A stretch of DNA of 64,000 nucleotides from Gordionus sp. m RMFG-2023 (Eukaryota > Nematomorpha > Gordioida > Chordodea > Parachordodidae), in contig NC_088775.1 in NCBI RefSeq assembly GCF_954871325.1, positions 52,119,561 to 52,183,560 of the forward strand. The letters run 5' to 3'. The notes beneath the pieces were generated by a model. The model made no database searches and was not told the DNA's origin. It was given only the letters and a program-made list of their open reading frames with translations. The position numbers and the translations under genes were made by a program. Below are positions 21,899 through 34,129 of this stretch, piece after piece. The first letter of the stretch is position 1; each line of letters opens with the position of its first letter.

Positions 21899-23150
21899 CA
21901 GGCGCGTAACCAATGGGGGGAAAGGGGGAAATTCCCCCCCCCCATAGCAAATTTGACTATTTTCATAAATAACATTTTAAGCTAATAAAAATTTTACCCC
22001 TACCCCCCAGACCCCCCCCCCTCCACTTCACCAATCAAAATTTTACAAATATTTGAATATCAATTTTCCAACATATTATTCAAAAATATTAATAAAATGG
22101 AAAAATATTTAGTCAAAGAGATTGAAATCAAACGATAATTTATAAATAAGGTTGAGCATGAAAAAAAAGTAATGTGTCGTTAACAGCGATATCATTATTA
22201 AATTCAATTGTTCAATCAGAGTTTATCATTGCTGCTAGTTGCATCAATAAATTATTTTCCTATAGCTCACTACTTTGTAGAAATTTAAAAACCAAATTTA
22301 GATTTGGTTCAGGTTATTGATTTGGCGGAAAATATACATGAACAGGTAGATACAATAAGAATGAATGTAGACGTTGAATCGAAGGCTAAATTTTATGATA
22401 TAATACTAATTAAACCGTCTAGCACCTAGGCCATTATTGAGATGAAAATAAATATTGGCTCAACTGAAGAATATTATAAAATATCCATTTTCATCCCATT
22501 CTTAAATACTTTTTTATCACAAATAAAAGTAAGGGTTTTAGATAAAAAACAAGTCTTTAGCAATCTTCAAGTTTTATTTCCCAAAGATCCTTCTTCATTT
22601 TCTAATGCCACTATTGGTAAAATTAAATATTTAGAAAAATTTTATTCCTATGAGATTGATACTGAAATAATTTTAATCAGTGAATTCGAATTGTGGTATA
22701 AATATTTATACGTTTAGCTATTTTACCTGAGCATGCTATTGATGCACTCAATCGGTGTAAAGAAACCTTGGCTCAATTTCCTAATATTTCGAAGTTGTTT
22801 TATATTCTTGCATGTTTGGCTATTACAACATGTACGAATGAAAGGACTTTTTCCAACTTGAGAGGGTTGAAAACATATTTACGAAGTATTGAATCTCGGC
22901 TAAATGTGTCAGCTCTGTTAAATATACACAGAGATTTGGTTCCAACGACAAACGAAATAATTAAAAATCTTGTATTTGATAAGAAGTTAAAAAAACTTGT
23001 TAATTTAATTATTTTCTAGTCAATATTTTAAACTACTATTAGTATTTTCAATAAAAAAATTATATTCTACTTATATTGTATGAGAATTTAAGCTGAGGCT
23101 AGTTTTTAAAGCACCATCGATTCACAAATTTTAAAATGACATTATAAATT
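21899..23150 (+). mobile_element. hAT fragment (CAGGCGCGTAACC family), copy 1
   Basis: The left end CAGGCGCGTAACCAATGG lies inside an array unit of the foldback arm. It matches the left end of the complete copy at 41970. Similarity between the two continues through the transposase remnant to about 23150. The right terminus was not found, and the flanking array unit does not resume, so the right side was lost or rearranged. Coding pieces on plus at 22442-22717 and 22768-23019. Confidence 0.8.
22440..23019 (+). pseudogene. ZMYM1-like hAT transposase, C-terminal part
   Basis: The first open stretch (22442-22717) reads IPFLNTFLSQIKVR and later SEFELWYKYL, matching the region just before hATC in ZMYM1-like hATs. 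The second (22768-23019) reads FYILACLAITTCTNERTFSN, then LRGLKTYLRS and RLNVSALLNIHRD, a clean hATC domain with the TNERTFS box. A frame change near 22718 separates them. The copy at 42540-43150 is colinear. No N-terminal zinc-finger part was seen. Confidence 0.82.
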
Positions 23151-23425
23151 TTTCTTATTGCAGTTATAAATTATTGCACATCTTTATCAAATCATCTATA
23201 TTATAATATATTTTTTCAAGCCATATAATCAACAACATATTTTATTGATTTCGATAATTAATTTAAAATATATGAAATTATTTATTATTTACACAAATAA
23301 TATGACATTTTGTGGAACAATTAATGCCATTTTTAAAACATTGACACCTCTTATTGTTGCAACTTTTTTGGCAATTGCAAATTGATTTAAACTACCATAA
23401 GAAGATGTTATTCTTGATGCTGTTA

Positions 23426-25130
23426 TTATGGAGATCTTCTATTAAGAATGGTAAAATTGGTAAATTTTATTGATTTATGAATGTTCGTTTTTAAAAATGG
23501 GGAATCAATTTTTCCCAAATTAGTTCCAACCCATAATTTCTCGCCCTCCATTTGTATAATTTCGGTCTCAATATTTTTGGGGCATAAATTAGATATATCA
23601 TTTTTATTTATTGAGATCAGTACGTGATCCCCAATGCAAAATTTTATCTTTTTAATTTTATTCTTATAAGCATTCTCTTGCTTCTTCCTATCTATTAAAT
23701 ATGAAATGAACGAAGGTAGTCTGGTTAAAATATTTTCGATGCTGTTGCCAATCGAGTTTGTAGTATAATTATCTTTCCATAATATTATATTTCCAAATAC
23801 CTAGCAATTTTTTATATAATCTTTGAGCTTATTCACTGGGACAGTTGCATATATTGTTTCAATCGATTTGATAGTTGTGTTCACTCCTAAATATTTAGGA
23901 AAAAAGATTACTAGTTTTTCTTAAAAAATAATAGGCCCGGCCTGAAGCCCGTTCGGACCGGATACATAATATATATATTTTTTTTATATTAAAGCATAAA
24001 CTAATATTTTATATTTTACATGCCAATAAGAACACACAGTGTTTGATGGCATTGTAATTTTTCTTATTTTTCTTGTGTTTTTCGATTTGTTTCTTTAGTT
24101 TTTTTTGTATAAATCTTACTAAACTGTTTAAACGAAGCTATTATAGCAGTCCAAACAGCCTGCTGTTTACCAATAAATCGAACCAAGATACACTTTAGGT
24201 GTCCAATACGACGCAACCAATTTTTTCCCTTAAATTCCTAACCACAACATAATTGACAAAATCCAAATCAAATTAAAAATATAAAATAGATTTACTTAAA
24301 ATTTATTTATTTTTTTGTATATTATTAGAAAATGATAAATTATTTTATAATAATCTTAAAAAAAATATTGCAAAATAATCTAAAATGAAAATTGCAAAAT
24401 TATCTAACATTAAAATATTATCCATGATTTATGGTCCTCCCGCACTTTCTGGCTGGGTAGGGCCTAATATTTTTAAAAATAATTCTGCCTGGGTCGGGCT
24501 GTTATTATTCAATTTTATTAAATAAATTAATATATTTTAAAACTTGCAAGAAATAGGACGTATTATTTATATTTGTAAATTTATTTTTTACAATTAAAAA
24601 ATGATTAATTTTTTCTATATTTAAATAAATTCGGACCAAGCCGGGCGGGCTAATAATTTTTATATGGGGTTGCGTTTTTTGGACAAATATATGAAAAAAT
24701 TGGGGATAGGGCAGAGCCTAACAAATTTTAAAAAAAATGGATCATGCTTAAAATATTAATCCCGAAGCAGATCACTAATTGATATCATTTATTAAATTTA
24801 AATTCGATGAAAAACCCATATGGAAAAATAAATTTCAGACAAACCGAAATAAAATAATCACAATTTGATGGGTTGGGTCGGGTCGGGTTTAACTAACATC
24901 AAATAAACTACAATATGAAAATAAAATAATATTCTAATATTTTTCAACTATGCTAATAATATATTAGTGAATATTTATTTAATCAATCAAATTATTCGAA
25001 TACAAATAAAAAGTAATTCAATAAACATTTACCTGTATGATTATTATCATTGTGATGTGTCTTAAATATTTCACCCAATTCGGACAATATAATAATTGGC
25101 TTGTTTTTCTTCGAACACATTATAGTATTA
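23426..25130 (-). mobile_element. Broken integrase-bearing element remnant
   Basis: On minus, about 25125-25020 reads LGEIFKTHHNDNNHTGK, resembling the zinc-binding N-terminal module of retroviral-type integrases (H..H....HxG). About 23800-23426 is an open stretch including KIKKIKFCIGDHVLISI, resembling the region that follows the integrase core in Ginger-type or gypsy-type integrases. The piece between is replaced by AT-rich and GGCCCGG/GGGTCGGG-rich sequence (23930-24890) that looks like a later insertion. The element is broken and its catalytic core was not seen. Whether it came from a Ginger DNA transposon or an LTR element is undecided. Confidence 0.45.
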
Positions 25131-25139
25131 TTTTTTAAA

Positions 25140-26399
25140 TAAAAAAGTCCTTTAATTATAGATTTTAGTTTGGCATCTATTCCATCAATATTTGTATAAT
25201 TTTAAATATTATATTCAGTAAGATTTTTAGGTAACTAATTGGGGCATTATTAAAAATATTAATATTTTGAATTATAAATATATAAAAAAGAAATTTGAAA
25301 TTAAGTATTAACTAGAAAAAAAATTCTAAATCTTAACTTTTTTATTTCCTTTTATAAAAATTTTTTTAAATTGAAAGAAATTTTTGTTTGTAGTATTTTT
25401 ATCATTAATCATTTCCTAAAAAATAAATCTTACTATATAATGAACATTATATTAAATGAAATAAAATGGAAATAAATTATGACATTAACATTATTGAAAA
25501 TTAAATATTTTAAAATTGAAGAGGGAGATCAGAAGAAAGGAAGCATTTTATAATGTTGTTAAAAGCTACTTTTAAAAATAGCGTGCTTAATCGCTATTTT
25601 ATAAAAATAAAAAGGCGCGTTATCGCTATATTTTCAAAAATGTAACGCACTATTTTATCGCCAGTTGAAATATAGCTTGTTTAGACTAGGCCATAAAATC
25701 ACATAAACTCATCTAACTCAAAAACATTATAGATGCTCTAATTTTTTTTAAAGATATATTTTTGTTTGATATATTACCTTTAAATGTTTTCTCAAGTTGA
25801 AGCAACTTTTGATGATAAAACCTCGGCCACATCTTACAGCAAAATTTATCCTGTGTTAATTTTTTTTATCGAGATTAAAATAATTTGTGAATTAAGGAAA
25901 AGGAAATTCCATATCATCATCATTTTCAAGGGATATTCCTTTGTCGATATGATCTGTACCAAAATTATTTTCATTATCATTCTATACTGTCAACATTTAA
26001 AAAATTTTATTTTTTTGAAAAATATATTTACAATGCATATTTATAAATGTAAATTTTAAAATAAAATTAAATTAAAAGATAATGATTTTAGAATTAATTA
26101 AAAAATTATTATAATAATTTTTGCTATTTATTTAGTAACGAGCTACCGTAATCTCTCTTTTAAAAAAAAATGTTGCATGCTAATATCTATACTAAATAAA
26201 TAGCTATGGAATATCGTGAATAGAACACTGCAAATTATATATTTCAAGTTCAGGATTGGAACCGAAAAGAGATTTAAAAAATTGTTTTATCTTCATTCTC
26301 TTTTATTTCTGTAAATTCTATCCAACTAGACATTTTGTTAATATGTTGAGAGATGGCAGTCATACCCATCAAGACAAAAAATAAATATTTATATCTAAA
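25140..26399. other. AT-rich centre of the foldback element, no gene recognised
   Basis: A small palindrome with tagcg and cgcta motifs lies at 25570-25670 (aaaaatagcgtgcttaatcg). An open stretch at 25784-26059 on plus is hydrophobic and low in information. Nothing else was identified. Confidence 0.5.
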
Positions 26400-27625
26400 G
26401 ATATATAAATGAGCTTTTATTTGATACCCACATCTATATTTTATATTGATAAAAATATTCGTCACCCTCCAAGACCTAGAACCGCCCTCTATAGTGAGTA
26501 TTATTATTACAATAAAAAAAATATTTTAGTTATCTTTTATTTAATACCCATATCAAAAAAATTATTTTTTACACCCCCCCCCCCCACTACACTCCAGACC
26601 AAGTCATACCCATCAAGACTAAGAATAAAGAATTTCAGTCAAACCATATTAAAATTAGCTTTTATTTAATACCCATATCAAAAAAATATTTTTTTTACAT
26701 CCCACTCCTACCCGCACACTCCACCCTTACCCCAACACCCCACAACAGTCATACCTATCAAGACCAAGAATGAAGACTTTCAGTCAAACCATATTAAAAT
26801 TAGCTTTTATTTGATACCCATATCAAAAAAAAAATTTTTACACCCCCCACCCCCAACCCCACTTTCTAGACCGCCTTGTATGGGGCAAACATTGACCTCC
26901 AGTTGAATAGATCTTTTGATTAGCTATCGATTGATACCCATATCAAAAAAAATATTTTTTACACCCCCCACTCCCACCCCCCCCTAGACCGCCCATTGGA
27001 ACAGAAATTGACCTCCAGTTGAATAGATCTTTTGATTGGCTATCGATTGAAACCCATATCAAAAAAAATTATTTTTTACACCCTCCCCCCAGACCGCCTA
27101 TTATGGGGTAGAAATTGACCTTCAGTTGATTAGATCTTTTGATTAGCTATCAATTGATACCCATATCAAAAATAATTTTTTTCACCACCCCCGCCCTAGA
27201 CCGCCCATTATGGGGCAGAGATTGACCTCCAGTTGAATAGATCTTTTTATTGGCTATCGATTGATACCCATATCAAAAAAAATTATTTTTTCACCCCCCC
27301 CCCCCCAGACCGCCTATTATGGGGTAGATATTGACCTTCAGTTGAATAGATCTTTTGATTAGCTATCGATTGATACCCATATCAAAAATAATTATTTTTT
27401 ACACCCCCCCCCCCCCCCCCACTTCTACCCTTCTAGACCGCCCATTATGGGGCAGAGATTGACCTCCAGTTGAATAGATCTTTTGATTAGCTATCGATTG
27501 ATGCCCATATCAAAAAAAATTATTATTTACACCTCCCCTAGACCGCCCATTATGGGACAGAGATTGACTTCCAGTTGAATAGATCTTTTGATTAGCTATC
27601 GATTGATACCCTATACTAGACATAT
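26400..27625 (-). repeat. Right-arm tandem array (about 11 units), inverted to the left arm
   Basis: Units here read as the reverse complement of the left-arm unit: gaccgcccattatggggcag, gacctccagttgaatagatc, tagctatcgattgataccca, then atatcaaaaaaaattatttttt and a C-rich stretch. The innermost three or four units (26409-26830) are more diverged and lack part of the core, which suggests growth or homogenisation from the outer side. Confidence 0.9.
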
Positions 27626-27899
27626 CTTATATCATAAGGCCAAAAAAACAACATTGAAAATTAAAAAACGCAACGAAACTCGTGGAAAACGTTTTAAAAA
27701 TAAGATTCCTCTCTATCACAATTAAAACGTGATAATCCCGTATTTTAATTCCTTAATTTAAAACCCTAATTTTTTAGTTATCCCTTTAAATCCCGTGAAG
27801 ATCCCGGATAGTCATGATCCCTTTAAAAATTACGACATATATAAGTCAACATACGATATAAATTATCTCCCATATATATTAAGCAAAAAATACAATGGC

Positions 27900-29658
27900 C
27901 TAAATATTTGGGACACTTATATTATCAATTATTAAAGGACGTTTTGACGCCGATTGAAGGTGGGCCGAGATGGCTAATATACTGCAAACACAGCTTTACA
28001 GGTAGGAATTGGGTCCTATCACCTAAATGAAATGCTTGTTGCTCATGAAACCAAAGATAATAATCCATATAATAGTGAGGTTTATGGATCTGTACCTATT
28101 TCACAACCAGTGGGCATAAATATTTTATAGATAAAACCCTCAATAGGGATAACGCAATGTAATCATACTATATATGATCAAACTTATTATGATTTTCAAA
28201 AGTCTTCACCAACACTCTCTGATGATGGTTCATATATTTCGAGCGAAGCGAAGAATTTGATTTCATAAGCATATATTTGTTTAAAAAAATATTGATGATA
28301 AAACCATGGTTAAATCGATACCATATAACATAACCGATTATTTGAAATCATCACCAGTAAATGATAATAATGTAGAAATATTTAATTTCAAGATTGAAGA
28401 TTACTCCGATATTTCAGGTGAGAATATATTGAAAATAATAAAAATAGATATATTAGATATATCATATATTTCACTTGAACAATTTGTGAAGTATATAGAT
28501 AAACTTTCTAAATCTTTACATAAAAAAAGATAAATTATTAAATAAGTCTTTTGAAGATATTAAGGTTAACAAGATAATAAAACACGATACCTTAGATGAT
28601 AACTATACTGATAGTGTAATATACTAAGAATCATTGTAAAGACATGTTATTGAAACCAGAAAATATTCCAGAATCTATTCCACAAGGGGCTAAAAGTAAT
28701 ATTTATTGTAAACAATAGTATTAATTTAAAAATAAATAAGGATGGTTTAAAAGTTGTTTCTCAGATGATTGTGTAGCATGGATAGGTTAAAAATGGGTGG
28801 TAGTAACTCTTATTTTGATTTGAATGACCAAAGAAAAGGTCCATATATCATGATAGACAAAGTATTTTATATATTAAGAAAATAATTCCAAAGCTCTCAA
28901 CCTAATTTGAATAATGTAGTTTGCTTAAGTCAATATAGTTGTACAAAAAGGTATAAATTATAAGTAAAAATATCATATTTGATGATATTGAAAGATGAAA
29001 GTTCTTTAAAAATAGAACTTACTTTTTAGTAGAATTTATAGGAATATATCCTGGCAAATTCAGGCATGAGAATAGGAAATATGATAATATTATATATATT
29101 CCGTTAATAAGAAAATTAAAAAAGATGTTATAGATAAACCTACTAGAAAAATATACAAGAAATTTATAGTTTCAAAATATAATATAACTAGAAATACAAA
29201 ACATATACGAAACTTAAAGTTTAACTTACACAAAAATGATATCGATTATAATAGCAATCTTGCAGATCAAATTCTGTTAATTTTAAACAATATAAATGAT
29301 TATCCGATATTCAAAAATATATGTATACGACCTGATAAAGTTACAGCTATTGTGTTTTATACTCGTTTAATGCATGAAAATATAAAATTTATTCATAGCT
29401 TTGATATAACCTATAATTTAAGCTTGTGATGCCTAATGTATTCAAGCTTATAGCTCTTTGTAAAACAGGGAAAGATAAGGTACATCCATTATTTTTTTTA
29501 CACGGTAATTCAGATTACCGGACATATAATATATTTTTTTCTGAGTTAGTGTTTTTAAAAAGCATCAAATTAATGTGGATAATATTATTTTAGGATCAAA
29601 CAAAGAATTTACCATAGTTTCGGCTAAAAATTTTAAAATTCCGTACATTTATTATGTA
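27900..29658 (+). pseudogene. MULE-like transposase remnant with FLYWCH-like segment
   Basis: Plus strand, several frames. 28306-28533 is open (MVKSIPYNITDYLKSS start) without a known motif. About 28835-28960 gives KGPYIMIDKVFYILRK and later VVCLSQYSCTKRYKL, resembling a FLYWCH zinc finger, a common partner of MULE transposases. About 29330-29520 gives DKVTAIVFYTRLMHENIKF, IHSFDITYNLSL (first catalytic Asp of a MULE core), PNVFKLIALCKTGKDKVHP and FFLHGNSDYRTYNIFF. It ends at VHLLC, which continues after the inserted element at 30427. It is broken in many places. The order of blocks fits MULE transposases; no database comparison was possible. Confidence 0.6.
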
Positions 29659-30426
29659 GTGAAGGTCAACGGACCGGACCGATTGTCAGACCGGTCTTTT
29701 TATTTTTTTTATTATTATTTAAGTTTGCTTTAATATTCAATTAATATAATTTTTTGTATATTTTATTTTATAATATTTTTCTAGATGAGTTATTTTAGAT
29801 TTTGTTAATTTTTATTTTACAATATGAAAACCATAAGTTTGTCCAGGAAACATTTTACTTATAGTCCCAATAAAAAAATAGAGTATGTGTTCACTGCAGT
29901 ACCAAATTTAATGTATCGTCAGCAACAAGTAACAAAATAATTTTTTAAGCAATAAATTAATCAAAATAAGCAGTATTATTATTAAAATATTTTGGTTTTT
30001 CTTAAGAAACTGTCTGAATAATTCATTGTCAAAATAACTTAACATTATTCTTAATAAAATAATTAGGTACCTTAAGCAGACATATGATAAAGTATAAAAT
30101 ATATACTTCTAATGATGAAAATGAAAATATCTCAAAAACATAATCTACTCTTAATTTTAATATGCCCTCCACAAGCACAAAATCACTTTCATCAATAACA
30201 TTGGATAAATTTTATTGTTTATATAATACTCTTATATTTAATAAAATGATAAAACAAATTAAATTAGGTTAAAAAAAATATGTTTTTAAACAAATAAAGA
30301 GACCGGTCCAGGACCGGTCTTTTTATTTAGGACCACCTGGATCGATCTTTTTCTTAAGGACCGTGGTCCGGTCCGGTCCGAGGGTATCAGTCCAGTCCGG
30401 ACCAAAGACCGGACCGTAACCTTCAC
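29659..30426. mobile_element. Small GGACCGG-rich element with 6-bp target duplication
   Basis: The ends are GTGAAGGTCAACGGACC and, inverted, GTGAAGGTTACGGTCC. The flanks are tatgta on both sides (29653-29658 and 30427-30432). Removing the element restores the reading frame of the MULE-like gene at its conserved C..H motif (HLLC then TLHVRRNL). Both ends carry repeated GGACCGG and GGTCCGG motifs. There is no coding capacity. The superfamily is uncertain; the TSD is 6 bp at most, which is unusual for hAT. Confidence 0.8.
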
Positions 30427-30872
30427 TATGTACCCTTCACGTGAGGAGAAACTTGTCAATTTCTATGAAAAATAACCAAGGGGTCCCCATGAGATTAAGA
30501 GAATATATATAAGTAATATGATTTTTGGTGAAAATGGAATAATACATTCCACTGATGACATTATGTTTAGAGAAAATTTGTTAAAATTTAGAAATATTTG
30601 CATACATAATAAATATGATAAATTTCTTAAGAATATGTTTAAAAGTTTCGAATTATAAATACTTGCATATATCTATAAAGAGCAAATTTATACTAATAAC
30701 AACAGTGAATCAATGTAAAGTGTCCTAAAGATGATGATTAAAAAGGTTGTTCTTTTGCATACAATAATAGCCATTATATCCGACCAAGTCTTTTACTATG
30801 AAAAAGAATTAGAACGAGCAGTAATTGAATTAGGAGATTATTATATCGATTCTGATTTAAATAAACATGATA
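30427..30872 (+). pseudogene. MULE-like transposase remnant, downstream part
   Basis: It continues the remnant with TLHVRRNLSIS (the C..H motif with VHLLC on the other side of the insertion). About 30500-30655 gives IYISNMIFGENGIIHSTDDI, MFRENLLKFRNICIHNKYD and KFLKNMFKSFEL. An open stretch at 30731-30946 includes ELERAVIELGDYYIDSDL. Similarity to any family weakens here. An LTR-like repeat begins at about 30873, so the gene is probably truncated by that element. Confidence 0.5.
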
Positions 30873-31180
30873 GTTCTTCGTCCTCACATTTCTTACTCCA
30901 AATCTTAAAAATAAAAACTTTTACTCTAAATTCTAGAATGCCTTAATTCTTAAAACCAATATATAAAACAATTTTTCACTTCTTTTATTTTTAATAAAAA
31001 ATAATCATTAAATTTTACATAAAAATTTTTCCCAAAATCAAAAACTTATAATTCATATTAAAACAAAATATATAATAATTATTATTCTTCTTTGTTATAA
31101 TATTATTTTCCCCTACCAATCCACAATAAGCAATATTATTGATTGACGGATATATTAAAAATATTGTAAAATTTACAAGA
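30873..31180 (-). repeat. LTR-like repeat A (fossil)
   Basis: About 308 bp closely matching 49932-50245 in the same orientation, sharing blocks such as taaaatcattaaattttaca-like and ttgattgacggatatatt. On minus it starts with TG. It lies downstream (minus sense) of the gypsy pol at 32330-37722, where a 3' LTR would be expected. No CA end or TSD was confirmed, so it is LTR-like rather than a proven LTR. Confidence 0.5.
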
Positions 31181-31400
31181 CACGAGGTATTCATCCAAAA
31201 AATATTGTATATAATATCTATCTATTAAATATTTAAACTATAGAGTATGTTAAACATGAGATATTACAAAATATTCTAAATAATTAAACTGAGAGGATTT
31301 TCCCATATCATATCTATGTTCATGGTGAGTAATATTGATATTATGAGAGTAATTGCTATGGTATCATCCTTCGGCGTCAGTGAAATATTTGTCGAGCCAT

Positions 31401-31578
31401 TAGTGCTGTAAAACGGCTCGTTTTGACCGATTTTTAAAGCTAACTCAATATTTCATCTAGACGCAAGCATGAATATTTTGTTTGTAGAAGGGACAAAGAT
31501 TTGGACATCTATTAATCTCGAGGCTTAGGCAACATTTCTCTGGTTAAAATATTGAGTTAGCCCCGTTTAACAACACCA
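31401..31578. mobile_element. 178-bp hAT MITE with 8-bp TSD
   Basis: The ends are TAGTGCTGTAAAACGGC and, inverted, TGGTGTTGTTAAACGGGG. The flanks are cgagccat (31393-31400) and agagccat (31579-31586), 7 of 8 identical. The inner part has gctaactcaatattt and its inverse, shared with 15117-15233. Its termini resemble those of the 2.6-kb hAT at 51752-54345, which suggests a shared transposase. Confidence 0.75.
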
Positions 31579-31586
31579 AGAGCCAT

Positions 31587-32329
31587 CATCGCTAAAGTCA
31601 GATGAACAGGTCAATAAGCATAGTATGTTGTTCATATAACCATCTGGTTAAACGGTTATATGAAATTGGGGTATTCGTTGACATGGATATTGAATTTGAT
31701 TTGGTTATTCCTTCACATCTTGAGAAGACGGTCATATTGCTCCATCATATGTCCTTCAAACTGACAACTGTAACACATTTTTTTTACAATTAAATGTTTA
31801 TTTCTGGAATTGTTTAATTTCCATGTTGACATTCTTTTGGATCACGGTCACATAATATTTATTAAAATCAATCAATGGAGTTTGCATGGTAGCAAAAATT
31901 TATAAACAAATTTAATCAAAAAAAAACTATATTATTTATTAAAAATTTTTAAAGTAAAATAAATGTGATAAATTCCAGTTATTATTTTTCTTCTGGTTGT
32001 ACAACCAAACAAAAATTGCACATGGTACCATAAAAAAAGAATTTCTTCAATCAGCAATATTTAAGTTATAATATATTGCCAATTTTCCAAAATTTACCAC
32101 CATTACCAGTTCTTTTTTCTTTCTTTTACACTTAAAATGTGTTACATACAGTCATACAAAAATTGCATATGGTCAATCATAAAAAGGAATTTCTTCAATC
32201 AGCAATATTTTAAATTTAATTTTCTTTTCTTATAATATACAACAAAGAGCACATGATAAGCCATAAAATTACTATCACTGATACAAAATCACATTGAGAA
32301 AATGCAAATTTTTTTTATTCCCTTAATTT
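31587..32329. other. AT-rich spacer with a duplicated about 50-bp motif
   Basis: The motif aaaaattgcacatggt and aatttcttcaatcagcaata occurs at about 32013-32062 and again at about 32157-32210. A 63-codon open stretch on plus at 31602-31793 has no recognisable domain. The sequence may be the non-coding 3' part of the gypsy-like element. Confidence 0.45.
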
Positions 32330-34129
32330 AGTGGTCGTTGTGACGGATAACCGTGGTACCGTCCTCAAACTCTATGCGATTCAATTTCGCCCCCACCATT
32401 TTTTATTATATTACCTTTTTCCCATTTTTTATTCTCATTGTTGAATAAACGAGCCTATATATTTTGTCCCACACTAAACCTAACCTTTTGATTTACGAGG
32501 ATTATATCACTCTTTTTCTTTAGTTTTAACAAATCCAACGGAAATTTTGTTCTTCGACCAAGAAACAATTCCGAAGGAGTGACACTGGGAGAATTAAGAT
32601 AATACAACTGAGACATATTAGTCTCATCTTTATGTTTTCCAGCCTTTTTGAGCCAATTTTTAACAATTGTTACCATCCTCTCTGCTTGACCATTCGAGCT
32701 GGGATGATATGGTGGAGCAAGAATGTGTTGAATCTGTGACTCAGCACAAAACTGTTTGAAATCATTATGAAAGCTGGATCTCAATCACACACTATTGTAT
32801 CAGGTAAACCGAATCGGGCCCATAATTTCCGTATCTTCCTAATAACAATTTTTGTGGTGTACCCATATACCTATGCATATTATACCCACTTTGAATATGA
32901 ATCAACCACTAAAAAGTATGATTTTTTATCCATATCGAAGAAATCAATGTGGATCCTTTCCCACGGTCTAATTTAGGGAATACATATCCTTGTAATTTTA
33001 TCTATATCATTACCCATACCAGGCCACCATACATATTCATAAACCCAAAATTTTATTTTATCCCGACCCTGATGTCCGGCATTTAACAAATCTACAATTT
33101 TACTACTTAATTTAAAAGGAATCGAATTCTTTTTCAATTTTTTTATAAATTTTACAATTATTTTTCCAAGGTTTTTCTCCCGTTCAGAATAATTTTATCT
33201 GGCTCAATTCCTTATCCTTTAAAGTATTGAGTTTAAGATCTTCCCAATTAGTAGGACCACCTCTTAACATATGTGAAAAAGAACAAACCAATGATTTCTC
33301 CTAATCCAGTATTTTTTAATTCTTCTTCACTCGATCCCAACCTGGATAAAATATCCGGCAAACAATTTTCTTTGCCTCGACGATTTCTTAATTCCGCATT
33401 AAAACTTCCCACTAATAATAACCAATTGTAATCGTGAAGATAACATTAATTCTCGATTATCCTTTTTGAATAAGTAAATTAATGGTTTATAATCGGTATA
33501 AATTACAAATTTTTTCCGATTAATAATTCCCGACATTTGGTTAAACCAAAAATGACTGCCAACACTTCCTGTTCAATAACGGAATATCGTGTTTCCACTT
33601 CTCGGAAAACTCTTGAAAAAAAATAAAATTCGTCTTTCTAAACCATCAATAAAATGCAATAATGCACCTCCAACACCTTTGTTAGATGCATAAACAGCTA
33701 TTATTATTTCTAAATCTTTGTTAAAACACACCAAAATTGATTCTTCCCCAATTTTCTGTTGTAACATTTCAAATGCAACTTGTTGTTCACTTTTCAATTC
33801 AAAAGAACACCTTTTTTCAATAATTTATATAAAGGTAAATCCTAGCGAAATCATCCAAAAATCCATGAAAATAATTGACCATACCCAAAAACGACTGAAC
33901 CTCCGCTTTATTGGTTGTCGGGTTCATATTGGATATTTTTCAAATTTTTATCCAGATGTTTCACCTCCATCCAGACGCGTACACAGCGGGGGGGGGGGCA
34001 GGAGGACAAATCTCCCCCCCCCCCCCAATTTAAAAAATGCAGATGCCGGATATATTTTTCAAAAATATTATTGTTTATATTAATTTATATTTATTAATAT
34101 TTATTCCTATCTCATATTAAATATATAAT

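Larger units (their letters stand above)
20725..27847. mobile_element. Foldback-type element with long array-bearing inverted repeats
   Basis: The outermost about 210 bp are near-perfect inverted copies: 20725-20935 (tatatatgtcgtaattttt...) and 27640-27847. Both contain actatccgggatcttcacgg and ttttccacgagtttcgttg or their complements. Inside, each arm holds a tandem array of an about 80-120-bp unit in opposite orientations. Total arm length is about 1.2-1.4 kb. The 4.5-kb centre contains a hAT fragment and an integrase-bearing remnant. No clean TSD was identified. Long array-like TIRs are known from Foldback elements and some MULEs; the class here is open. Confidence 0.8.

Noticed and set aside
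25784-26059. A 91-codon plus-strand gene candidate
   Set aside because: Low complexity, no homolog recognised, no acceptable context, and located in the AT-rich centre of a foldback element.
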